Assembly: GCA_963169585.1 (NCBI GenBank)
Contig: CAUJDU010000138.1
Span: forward strand, 1-41,828
Source of the DNA: Actinomycetota bacterium
GTDB lineage: Bacteria > Actinomycetota > Acidimicrobiia > IMCC26256 > JAGPDB01
Length of the DNA stretch: 41,828 nucleotides
Direction: 5' to 3'
The position numbers were made by a program, and so were the translations under genes. Of this stretch, positions 16,100-22,977 are shown piece by piece (position 1 is the first letter of the stretch; each line of letters starts with the position of its first letter). The notes under the pieces were generated by a model, which saw only the letters and a program-made list of their open reading frames with translations, did no database searches and was not told the DNA's origin.

Positions 16100-18391
16100 C
16101 TACAAAGCCAAATTATCTAGCACGTTCTGGATTAGTTGTCGGCCTACACCTTTATCCATAGTCATAATCGATTCGGGATGGAACTGGACTGCGGCGATGG
16201 GCTCAGCAACATGTTCGATAGCCATAATAACTTTATCGTCCTGAGTCCGAGCTGTAATTGTTAGCTCTTTAGGAAATTTTGATTCGTCAGCAATTAAAGA
16301 ATGATATCTTCCCGCTTGAAACGGCGAATCAATACCAGTAAAAATATGTGCCTGACTATTTTCTATAAGGATCTGTGATGGTTTTCCATGCATAGGTATT
16401 TCAAGTTGTTCAAGTTCACCACCAAAATATTCCACTAAAGCCTGTAAACCTAAACACACACCAAAAATCGGTAGATTGTTTTGACGAGATTTATCAATGA
16501 TCCAAGATAATCCAAACTCACTCGGTGAACCAGGCCCAGGTGAGAGACAAATCAGATCTGGATTTAGAGTAGAGATCTCTTTTTCAAACTCGTCTTGGCT
16601 AAACCCAACCCTCCGGGTATGCACAGTTGCCCCACACATTCGGAAATATCCCGCAAGTGTATGAACAAAAGAATCTTCACAATCAATTAGTAAAACTACT
16701 GGCTGTTTTAAATTTGATTTTTCATTGATTGTATTTTTTCCAATATCTAAGGCTTCATCTAACTTATTAACTCCATCCAAATCTGATACCCTTTCAGTAA
16801 TAACAAAATCGGTTGAAGTTGAAGAATTAATTTTTTCGTCTGCTGGACTTTCTCCAATAGCACTCGCATTACAAAATCTAACAACATCAAGCATGGCACT
16901 AGCTTTCAATTCTGTTTCCTTCTCTTCTTCAACCGGATCAGAATCGAAAAGTAAGGTTGCCCCGACTCGAATATGTGCCTGCCCATTTTCAAAATGGACG
17001 GTTCTGAGCATTAGTCCAGTATTCATTGACCCGTTTAAACCTACAAACCCCATCGCACCGCCATAAAATCTCCGAGGAGATTTTTCATATTCCTCTATAA
17101 AGTTCATCGCCCAAAGCTTTGGTGCACCCGTAACGGTTACTGCCCACATATGAGTTAAAAATGCATCGAAAGAGTCGTATCCATCTTCTAAATGAGCTTC
17201 AACATGGTCGACTGTATGGATTAGCCTCGAATAAAGCTCAATTTGTCTCCTACCAATGACTTTAATAGTTTCTGGAATACACACCCTTGATTTGTCATTT
17301 CGATCTACATCAGTACACATTGTTAATTCAGATTTTTCTTTTTCTGAAGCTAACAGCGTTTCGATCTGTTGTTCATCTGTAACGTTTCCTGAACCCCTAG
17401 CTATAGTTCCAGCAATAGGACAACTTTCAACACGTGCTCCATCTATTCTCACATACATTTCAGGAGATGCAGAAACAGTCCATTCATTTTTACCTAGATT
17501 AATTAGAGCACCATATGGAGCCGGGTTAACATCAAGCAATTTATTAAAAACGGTTGCTGGTGTTGCAAAACATTGTTCATGAAAAGTTTGACTAGGAACA
17601 ACCTCAAAAAGATCTCCTCTAGCAAAATATTCCTTTGCGACTTCAACAACTTGGGCATATTCACCTTTGGCCATGTCTCTAGTGGAATCAACCTTTACTG
17701 GAATATAGCTACTTTGCTCACCGCCACGAAAATCAACATCTGTTTTTGCTACACCCACATGTTCAAATTCATATTCAATTTTATAAGATGAATTTTCTTC
17801 ATGGTCAGTAATATAAAGTTCATCTGCTAAATATAAAACTAGATCTCTAGAGTTCTGTCTATCTTGGCTTCTTGTAACTCCCATAAAATCTAAACCGAGG
17901 TCATAACCAAATGCGCCATAAAAACCGGCTTTATCATCCTCTATCGCAAGTTTGTCTCGCAGTATACGTATCACATTAATTACATGCGGCAATTTCGACC
18001 GATCTTCTTCTAAAAAATTAGTTGTAGATTTAATTATTTCACATTCAGTTTTTTGATCATTAGACAATTTAAGCTTTACAAATTCAATTTCTTCTAATAG
18101 CTCACAAAAAACTGGGATTAGTACTTCACCATTTTTATTCAGTGCCTCTACAGATAAATTATCTCCGACGGTTTCTATAACCAGTGGTGGATTAACGAAG
18201 CCAATATCCCAACGTGTATATCGTCCTGGATATTCGTATCGTGATGTGAGCATAACACCACGAGATACATCTAGTTTTTCAATTATAGAATCTACTTCTT
18301 CAATCGAACACGTAGTACGGGTTGAAATAATCTTTATTCTTGAATCATTACATTCAAATCTTTGTACTTGTTGTGAAGATATATCCACCAT
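16100..18391 (-). CDS. trpEG: Fused anthranilate synthase TrpE-TrpG
   Basis: A single 763-residue polypeptide carries both subunits of anthranilate synthase, which makes anthranilate from chorismate and glutamine. The N-terminal part has the fused-type signature EYPGRYTRWDIGFVNPPL and chorismate-binding motifs (CPIAGTIARG, KSELTMCTDVDRNDKSRVC). The C-terminal class I glutamine amidotransferase starts at LLIDCEDSF and has GVCLGLQAL with the nucleophilic Cys, and VQFHPES. The ATG at 18391 lies four bases after the stop of the translin-like gene. An upstream in-frame start at 18475 would overlap that gene by 80 bp. No attenuator peptide is seen. Confidence 0.93.
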   Translation of the reverse strand: MVDISSQQVQRFECNDSRIKIISTRTTCSIEEVDSIIEKLDVSRGVMLTSRYEYPGRYTRWDIGFVNPPLVIETVGDNLSVEALNKNGEVLIPVFCELLEEIEFVKLKLSNDQKTECEIIKSTTNFLEEDRSKLPHVINVIRILRDKLAIEDDKAGFYGAFGYDLGLDFMGVTRSQDRQNSRDLVLYLADELYITDHEENSSYKIEYEFEHVGVAKTDVDFRGGEQSSYIPVKVDSTRDMAKGEYAQVVEVAKEYFARGDLFEVVPSQTFHEQCFATPATVFNKLLDVNPAPYGALINLGKNEWTVSASPEMYVRIDGARVESCPIAGTIARGSGNVTDEQQIETLLASEKEKSELTMCTDVDRNDKSRVCIPETIKVIGRRQIELYSRLIHTVDHVEAHLEDGYDSFDAFLTHMWAVTVTGAPKLWAMNFIEEYEKSPRRFYGGAMGFVGLNGSMNTGLMLRTVHFENGQAHIRVGATLLFDSDPVEEEKETELKASAMLDVVRFCNASAIGESPADEKINSSTSTDFVITERVSDLDGVNKLDEALDIGKNTINEKSNLKQPVVLLIDCEDSFVHTLAGYFRMCGATVHTRRVGFSQDEFEKEISTLNPDLICLSPGPGSPSEFGLSWIIDKSRQNNLPIFGVCLGLQALVEYFGGELEQLEIPMHGKPSQILIENSQAHIFTGIDSPFQAGRYHSLIADESKFPKELTITARTQDDKVIMAIEHVAEPIAAVQFHPESIMTMDKGVGRQLIQNVLDNLAL

Positions 18392-18395
18392 AGAT

Positions 18396-19001
18396 CTAAT
18401 GCATTCGTGCTTTCGAAAAGATTGTTGCTGTTGTGATATCTCCTCGAGTTCGTTCCAGTACCGCACGAAAAGCATCAGTTGTTCTTCTTAAACCGTGAGT
18501 TAATGCATCTGGGAAATCTATCGATACAGCCATAGAATATGCTTCGTCCATAACTTCTAATAATTCATTAGCACGAGATAAATTATCTTGACGTAACAAA
18601 TCTAAAATCGTTCTCCTAAGTTCGCTAGCCGCTTCTATAATTCCATTTATATATGCAGGCGCTTGTACGTCAAGCTGTGACATCGTAGGGATACTGGTCC
18701 CACTTATAACAGCTAGAGTTACACAACTTTCTGTGTATTCCTTCTGAGCATCATAGAACATGGAGTTTGCACTAATCTCTGGAAATTCCAACATTTGTTC
18801 TCTACATGAATTTAATAGCTCTAAGGATTGCTCATTTAGTTCTTGAGCTTTGTCTAGTTCTTGGCGGTGAGTAGAGCGTATCGATGCCGATGAGAGCTGA
18901 ATTACTTTTCTTGAAATACTTAACATTTCTTCTCTAGCACTATGTTGAGATTCCAAAACTTCAACAGCCTGTGAAATATCAAAAGAAATTTTAGTAGCCA
19001 T
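18396..19001 (-). CDS. Translin/TRAX-family protein
   Basis: An all-helical protein of 201 residues. It follows the translin pattern: SAREEMLSISRKVIQLSSASI and an HRQ segment near the N-terminus, then KEYTESC (ExxE at E88 and E91, the position of the catalytic glutamates in TRAX and archaeal relatives), YINGIIEAASELRR (117-130) and a C-terminal GLRRTTDAFRAVLERTRGD. Family members bind or cleave RNA as ring-shaped oligomers. I chose the ATG at 19001, which overlaps the upstream gene's 3' end by 11 bp. The stop is four bases before trpEG, so it is inside an operon. Function here is unknown. Confidence 0.72.
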   Translation of the reverse strand: MATKISFDISQAVEVLESQHSAREEMLSISRKVIQLSSASIRSTHRQELDKAQELNEQSLELLNSCREQMLEFPEISANSMFYDAQKEYTESCVTLAVISGTSIPTMSQLDVQAPAYINGIIEAASELRRTILDLLRQDNLSRANELLEVMDEAYSMAVSIDFPDALTHGLRRTTDAFRAVLERTRGDITTATIFSKARMH

Positions 19002-19440
19002 CTGCTTCGCGGGACCTAGCTCTTGTGGCTCTCGCTCGCTTTTGTTTTTGCATTTCATTTATCTGAAATAGCAAATAGCTATAAACACCTAGACCGACAC
19101 AAGCCAACAAAAACAGCACAACAGGCAATGTTTGGCGTGTTACTAAAGAAACAACTCCCAGCACTACAACAGAGCCAACTAATCCATTAAATACATCTCG
19201 CCTACGTTTTTTTATTGCAGATCGTTTTGTAAACTCTGGCCGATGCATAGAACCATCTACTAGGCCAGCAGCACTTCTAGTTCTAGAAGAAATCTTCTTG
19301 TTAGATGTTTTGAGTACACCCAAAGTGTGTGCATAATCTCCAATAGCCCCGACTTTTCGATCTGAGCGTGCACGCAAAAGTGGCGGCACCAAAACTGCAG
19401 CCCATAAAACCCCGAGAATAATTAGAACAGGTATAGTCAC
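18991..19440 (-). CDS. SepX/GlpR-like membrane protein (tentative)
   Basis: A 149-residue membrane protein with an N-terminal helix (VLIILGVLWAAVLVPPLL), a basic cytoplasmic segment (about 22-86) and two closely spaced helices near residues 88-125. The pattern of an N-terminal helix ending WxxxLVPxxLR, a basic loop and a C-terminal helical pair resembles the actinobacterial divisome proteins SepX and GlpR. In mycobacteria a GlpR gene sits in the same broader neighbourhood as mscL, rsmI and rpfB, as I recall. It starts at a GTG behind GGAG and has a good sigma-A-like promoter. The assignment rests on topology and context. Confidence 0.55.
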   Translation of the reverse strand: MTIPVLIILGVLWAAVLVPPLLRARSDRKVGAIGDYAHTLGVLKTSNKKISSRTRSAAGLVDGSMHRPEFTKRSAIKKRRRDVFNGLVGSVVVLGVVSLVTRQTLPVVLFLLACVGLGVYSYLLFQINEMQKQKRARATRARSREADGY

Positions 19441-19463
19441 TCCTTACAACTCCGAACTATAGC

Positions 19464-19491
19464 TATATACGCTACTTAAGTTTAAGGTCAA
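19464..19491 (-). promoter_or_regulatory. Promoter of the SepX/GlpR-like-translin-trpEG operon
   Basis: On the minus strand TTGACC (19491-19486) and TATATA (19469-19464) are separated by 16 bases. The start codon at 19440 follows a GGAG ribosome binding site, so this transcript has a short leader. The -10 region shares an exact 14-mer with the RpfB-like promoter. Confidence 0.65.
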
Positions 19492-19581
19492 AGGTGTGCA
19501 TTTCATAATTAGCTAAACAGTCAACACGGTTTAGATCACTAAAAGCAACTTCTCTCGTCTGACCAGCAGGGTCTTAATTTT

Positions 19582-20085
19582 TTAAAAGCCTAGGTCGTCG
19601 TCATCCAGTACGGCTTCTCGTCGCCATGGGCCTGTAGAACCGCCGCTCTTTTCCCAAAGTGCAAGATCTGTAATTTCCATTGTGCGATCAATACTCTTAC
19701 ACATGTCGTAAACAGTTAATGCTGCAACGCTACATGCCGTTAAGGCTTCCATTTCAACACCAGTACGATCAACTGTATCTACTTGGCTTTCTACTTCAAC
19801 GAAGTTTTCCTCTAACCGAAAGTTTACGAATACGCTTTGCACCAACAACGGATGGCATAGTGGTAAAAGATTTGACGTTTGTTTTGCTGCTTGAATTCCT
19901 GCAACTCGAGCTACAGCTAAGACATCACCTTTTGCAATTGAACCTGTAGCAACCTTATCTGCAGTATCTGGCAACATGCGCACTTTACACCTAGCAACAG
20001 CTCGTCTATGGACTGGTTCTTTTGCGGACGATTCTGTCATTCGTGCGCGACCAAGGGGGTCTAAAAATGTGTACTCAGATGGCAT
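19582..20085 (-). CDS. moaC: Cyclic pyranopterin monophosphate synthase accessory protein MoaC
   Basis: MoaC acts with MoaA to turn GTP into cyclic pyranopterin monophosphate, the first step of molybdenum cofactor synthesis. The 167-residue protein shows the family motifs KGDVLAVARVAGIQAAKQTS, LPLCHPLL, DRTGVEMEALTA and the catalytic-lysine region MCKSIDRTMEI followed by WEKSGG. No other moa gene is in the window. The start is an ATG at 20085 with no visible Shine-Dalgarno. Confidence 0.94.
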   Translation of the reverse strand: MPSEYTFLDPLGRARMTESSAKEPVHRRAVARCKVRMLPDTADKVATGSIAKGDVLAVARVAGIQAAKQTSNLLPLCHPLLVQSVFVNFRLEENFVEVESQVDTVDRTGVEMEALTACSVAALTVYDMCKSIDRTMEITDLALWEKSGGSTGPWRREAVLDDDDLGF

Positions 20086-20157
20086 GACTATAAATCTTAC
20101 TTCAAATTCTGCCTGTTGCGCATTAAAGAATTATCCCGTGTTGAAAGATTAATCAGC

Positions 20158-20769
20158 TTATTGTCTGGTGTTTTTAGTCACTCCAGTTTCTTCTCGTCTT
20201 ATCAACCTGCGTATATTCGGAGCATGTCTAGCTATTACAAAGATCAACAAAGCCGCAGTAATAAAGAATTCCCATTGAAAATAATGATTAAATCCTACCC
20301 ATATAGGCAAAATGGCTGTAGCAACTATTGAAGAAACTACTGGAAGTTTGGTGATTTTCATTGTTATAAACCAAACGGTAATTGCCAATATTGCTGGAAG
20401 AGGAAGTAGGGCTAAGGCTACCCCTGCTCCTGTCGCAATACCTTTGCCGCCTTTTCTGCCGATGGGCACAACATGGCCCATCATGGCTGCAAACCCAACC
20501 AAGTAAGCAAGCATTCTTGCACTCTCTTCGTTCAAGTACGAATCCGCAACAAGGAGAGCAATTATTGTCGGGAAAAAACCTTTTAATATGTCCAACGCCA
20601 TCGCCAGAGAACCCCATCTCCAGCCTGCTATCCGAGCAACGTTACTAGCACCTGGGTTTTTTGATCCTGTTTTGTATAAGTCATGCCCAGCAATTTTTGC
20701 TACAAAAACAGAAAATGGGATATTCCCTAAAAGATATGCCGCTAAAACTGCAAGAATCGCTAAAACCAC
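20158..20769 (-). CDS. plsY: Acyl-phosphate:glycerol-3-phosphate acyltransferase
   Basis: PlsY is a polytopic membrane enzyme that adds the first acyl chain to glycerol-3-phosphate. The family motifs are all present: YLLGNIPFSV, GSKNPGASNVAR, and GHVVPIGRKGGKGIATGAG. The length of 203 residues with multiple hydrophobic segments is typical. It begins with a GTG at 20769. TAGAAT ends six bases before it, so the message is probably leaderless. It is divergent from the fmdB-like gene with only 60 bases between starts. Confidence 0.93.
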   Translation of the reverse strand: MVLAILAVLAAYLLGNIPFSVFVAKIAGHDLYKTGSKNPGASNVARIAGWRWGSLAMALDILKGFFPTIIALLVADSYLNEESARMLAYLVGFAAMMGHVVPIGRKGGKGIATGAGVALALLPLPAILAITVWFITMKITKLPVVSSIVATAILPIWVGFNHYFQWEFFITAALLIFVIARHAPNIRRLIRREETGVTKNTRQ

Positions 20770-20775
20770 CTCACA

Positions 20776-20781
20776 ATTCTA
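20776..20781 (-). promoter_or_regulatory. -10 box TAGAAT of plsY (leaderless)
   Basis: TAGAAT on the minus strand ends six bases before the GTG at 20769. The divergent fmdB-like gene has its own -10 box 37 bases away, so the two promoters share a compact region. Confidence 0.5.
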
Positions 20782-20817
20782 GTTGTGACCAAGGTGAATT
20801 TTCTGACGTAAAACAAG

Positions 20818-20823
20818 TAAAAT
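20818..20823 (+). promoter_or_regulatory. -10 box TAAAAT of the fmdB-like gene (leaderless)
   Basis: TAAAAT ends exactly six bases before the ATG at 20830. No Shine-Dalgarno precedes the start codon. Confidence 0.5.
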
Positions 20824-20829
20824 TGAACA

Positions 20830-21138
20830 ATGCCTATTTATGAATATAAATGCAATCAATGCGGAGAGCACTTTGATATTGAACAACGCATGACTGATGA
20901 CCCACTAACCACCCACGACAATTGTGGTGGTGTACTTTCGAAAGTATTCTCAAGTGCTGGAATAGTTCTAAAAGGCTCCGGATTCTATAAAACAGATGCT
21001 AGGAGTTCAAACAACACGAAAGAAAAATCTAAAGAATCAACATCAAGTCCTGCTAAACCAGCTAACCCTAAGAGCGAGACAAAATCGGATAAAACTCCCT
21101 CAAAACCCGCGAAAGCCACAGATTCAAAGACTAAATAA
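20830..21138 (+). CDS. FmdB-family zinc-ribbon protein
   Basis: A 102-residue protein with the N-terminal FmdB signature MPIYEYKCNQCGEHFDIEQ and a disordered Lys/Ser/Pro-rich tail. Family members are small zinc-ribbon proteins of unclear regulatory function. The first CxxC is intact, but the second pair is reduced to HDNCGG, with one Cys and a nearby His where CPxCGG is usual, so zinc binding may be altered. It is divergent from plsY and upstream of the SAF-domain gene. Confidence 0.8.
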   Translation: MPIYEYKCNQCGEHFDIEQRMTDDPLTTHDNCGGVLSKVFSSAGIVLKGSGFYKTDARSSNNTKEKSKESTSSPAKPANPKSETKSDKTPSKPAKATDSKTK

Positions 21139-21144
21139 TTTCCC

Positions 21145-21173
21145 TTGTCTATTCTTGTGTCTAATTGTATTAT
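21145..21173 (+). promoter_or_regulatory. Promoter of the SAF-domain gene
   Basis: TTGTCT (21145-21150) and TATTAT (21168-21173) are separated by 17 bases. The -10 box ends six bases before an in-frame GTG at 21180. It is among the clearest leaderless promoters in the window and decides the start of the gene. Confidence 0.62.
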
Positions 21174-21179
21174 ATTGAT

Positions 21180-21800
21180 GTGCTTAAACGGTCTCCAAAG
21201 TCAAGAATTATAAATTTTGCAATATACCTAATCGTAATAGTTGCTGTATTTATTGGAGCAGATTCACTGTTAACATTTCGGACCCTAGCGAACTCTTACG
21301 GAACAAGGGACACCTACCTAATTGCAAAATCTCGAATAGCTTCAGGTTCACCAATCAAAAAAAGCGAACTAGCAAAAAAAGAAATGTTCTCCAGCGACGC
21401 TCCCCAAGGCGCACTGAAAGCAAATTCTATAAAAACAACTTTCTTTGCAAAAGAAACAATCATTGCTGAAACAATGATCACTAAAGAAATGGTTTCAACC
21501 TCAGCAATAGATACTGTCAATAGAAACAATCGAATAATGTTCGTCCCGAGCAAAGACAACTTGAATAGTTCAATTGGCACACTTGCAGATCTCATTTCTG
21601 TTTCTCCCGACGGATACGGATCAGAAATAATTGCTCATGAAGCAAAAATACTTTTCGATATAGACAACTTAGAACTCGACGAAAATCTTGAAAATCCAAG
21701 CCCTGGATATTTTGTTGAAATCACTAGCCAAGAAGCACAGGACTTAACTTTTGCGCTTGCAAGTGGAGAAGTATATTTCGCAATTTTAAGAAACGAATGA
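21180..21800 (+). CDS. SAF-domain (CpaB-like) membrane-anchored protein
   Basis: A protein of about 206 residues with one N-terminal membrane helix (roughly residues 10-30 from the GTG at 21180) and an extracytoplasmic region that starts with a SAF-like segment (TYLIAKSRIASGSPIKKSELAKKEMF). This resembles the beginning of the Flp-pilus assembly protein CpaB. No other pilus genes are nearby, so a role in pili is uncertain. An upstream in-frame TTG at 21165 exists. I prefer 21180 because a well-placed promoter ends six bases before it. uppP follows 15 bases downstream. Confidence 0.6.
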   Translation: MLKRSPKSRIINFAIYLIVIVAVFIGADSLLTFRTLANSYGTRDTYLIAKSRIASGSPIKKSELAKKEMFSSDAPQGALKANSIKTTFFAKETIIAETMITKEMVSTSAIDTVNRNNRIMFVPSKDNLNSSIGTLADLISVSPDGYGSEIIAHEAKILFDIDNLELDENLENPSPGYFVEITSQEAQDLTFALASGEVYFAILRNE

Positions 21801-21815
21801 CTAACCTTTGAACTC

Positions 21816-22634
21816 GTGCCAATCATCCATGCCATTATCCTTGGGTTCATTCAAGGACTAACAGAATTCCTGCCTATTTCCTCTAGCGGACACTTAGTTA
21901 TTATCCCTAAATTACTTGGATGGGAAGCACTGGACCCAAGTATTGAAAAAACTTTTGATGTATCTTTACATGCAGGTACATTAATTGGCGCCGTTGCTTA
22001 TCTACATAAGGATATCTTACGTATAATTTCATCGTTATTTAATTGGATTAAAACCCGCCAAATGGATATCTATGCGAAATTAGGTTTCCTACTTCTTTTG
22101 ACAACAATTCCCGGTGCGCTACTTGGTGCAACTCTTGAAAATTTTATTTCAGAAAATCTCGGCACACCCTTCCTTGTTGCAACAATGCTCATAGTTTTTG
22201 GTATTGCCCTATATATTGCAGATCAATTCAAAGGCCAGAAAAAAGACAGTGACTTCAAAATAGTGGACGCAATAATCGTGGGGGCAAGTCAAGCACTTGC
22301 ACTTCAACCTGGAGTTAGCCGAAGCGGAATTACAATGACAGCATTGCGCTCACGAGGATTTTCACGAGAAGCAAGCGCAAGACTTAGTTTTCTAATGCTT
22401 ATTCCTATTGTTGCAGGAGCAACTCTTTACACATCCGTGAAAACTTTTACTGGCGATGGTATAGCTTCAGAAATGGTTTGGCCAATGATTGCAGGGGTAA
22501 CTACTTCAGCAATTACTGGATTTTTTGCCGTTTATATTTTACTGAAAATTGTGAAATCAAAATCGTTTACTCCATTTGTAATATACCGAATCGCCGCCGG
22601 CCTATTCATCTTTGCGTGGATAGCACTTAGTTAA
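21816..22634 (+). CDS. uppP: Undecaprenyl-diphosphatase
   Basis: UppP (BacA) recycles undecaprenyl diphosphate to the monophosphate lipid carrier for peptidoglycan and other envelope glycans. Both catalytic motifs are present: FIQGLTEFLPISSSGHLVI near the N-terminus and ALQPGVSRSGITMTALRSRG in the middle. The 272-residue polytopic protein is normal in length. It begins with a GTG at 21816 and is probably cotranscribed with the SAF-domain gene. Confidence 0.94.
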   Translation: MPIIHAIILGFIQGLTEFLPISSSGHLVIIPKLLGWEALDPSIEKTFDVSLHAGTLIGAVAYLHKDILRIISSLFNWIKTRQMDIYAKLGFLLLLTTIPGALLGATLENFISENLGTPFLVATMLIVFGIALYIADQFKGQKKDSDFKIVDAIIVGASQALALQPGVSRSGITMTALRSRGFSREASARLSFLMLIPIVAGATLYTSVKTFTGDGIASEMVWPMIAGVTTSAITGFFAVYILLKIVKSKSFTPFVIYRIAAGLFIFAWIALS

Positions 22635-22642
22635 ATAAGAAG

Positions 22643-22735
22643 AGATTCGAGGGACGCATTCTCTTACTCCGCTTCACTCGTTCGTATACTCACTCGCTCC
22701 AGATTTCGTAACGAGAATGCGCCACCTCGAAATCT
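22643..22735. repeat. Hairpin-borne intergenic element, copy A1
   Basis: Just past the uppP stop, imperfect inverted arms (22643-22663 with 22713-22735, including the perfect 9-bp CGCATTCTC/GAGAATGCG) enclose a 49-base insert. The insert starts with CTCCGCTTCACTCG and ends with CTCCAGATTTCG, matching the ends of the elements at 32387 and 22922. This copy is longer and more diverged in the middle. It lies between convergent genes and may serve as a two-way terminator or be a small mobile repeat. Confidence 0.55.
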
Positions 22736-22812
22736 ATATATTATTCAAATAAGGTAAATAAAATTCATGAAGTCGAAGTCCTAGACCGCCGCGACATTTG
22801 AACTAAGTGATC

Positions 22813-22842
22813 ATTCAAGTAGTCGCTATCAACTTCGAAATG
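22813..22842 (+). repeat. 30-bp direct repeat, copy 1
   Basis: This 30-base unit, ending in CTATCAACTTCGAAATG, recurs with one change exactly 80 bases downstream. Weaker similarity extends about 20 bases upstream of both copies, so the repeat unit is close to 50 bases. The surrounding spacer holds no convincing gene. Confidence 0.6.
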
Positions 22843-22892
22843 TATGTAAATTTTGACTGACACCCATGAAGCAACATTTTGAACAGACCATT

Positions 22893-22922
22893 ATTCAAGT
22901 AGTCACTATCAACTTCGAAATG
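22893..22922 (+). repeat. 30-bp direct repeat, copy 2
   Basis: This is the second copy of the unit at 22813, with A instead of G in AGTCACTATC. Part of it (22898-22916) also forms the left arm of a long inverted repeat that reaches into the 3' end of tldE. Confidence 0.6.
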
Positions 22923-22977
22923 ACATCTGGACTGAGCGTAGCGAAGGAAGCGGAATAAGAAGTTGTTAGTGACTACT
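22898..22977. repeat. Hairpin-borne intergenic element, copy A2
   Basis: A 19-bp inverted repeat with one mismatch (22898-22916 with 22959-22977) encloses a 42-base loop. The loop carries, in inverse orientation, the element core at 22922-22954, which differs from the copy at 32387 by only a few substitutions. The right arm overlaps the last codon and stop of tldE. The position between convergent genes suggests a terminator-like role. Confidence 0.6.

Noticed and set aside
22813-22922. Possible CRISPR array from the 30-base direct repeats
   Set aside because: There are only two copies, the 50-base interval is itself partly repeated, and no cas gene is present.
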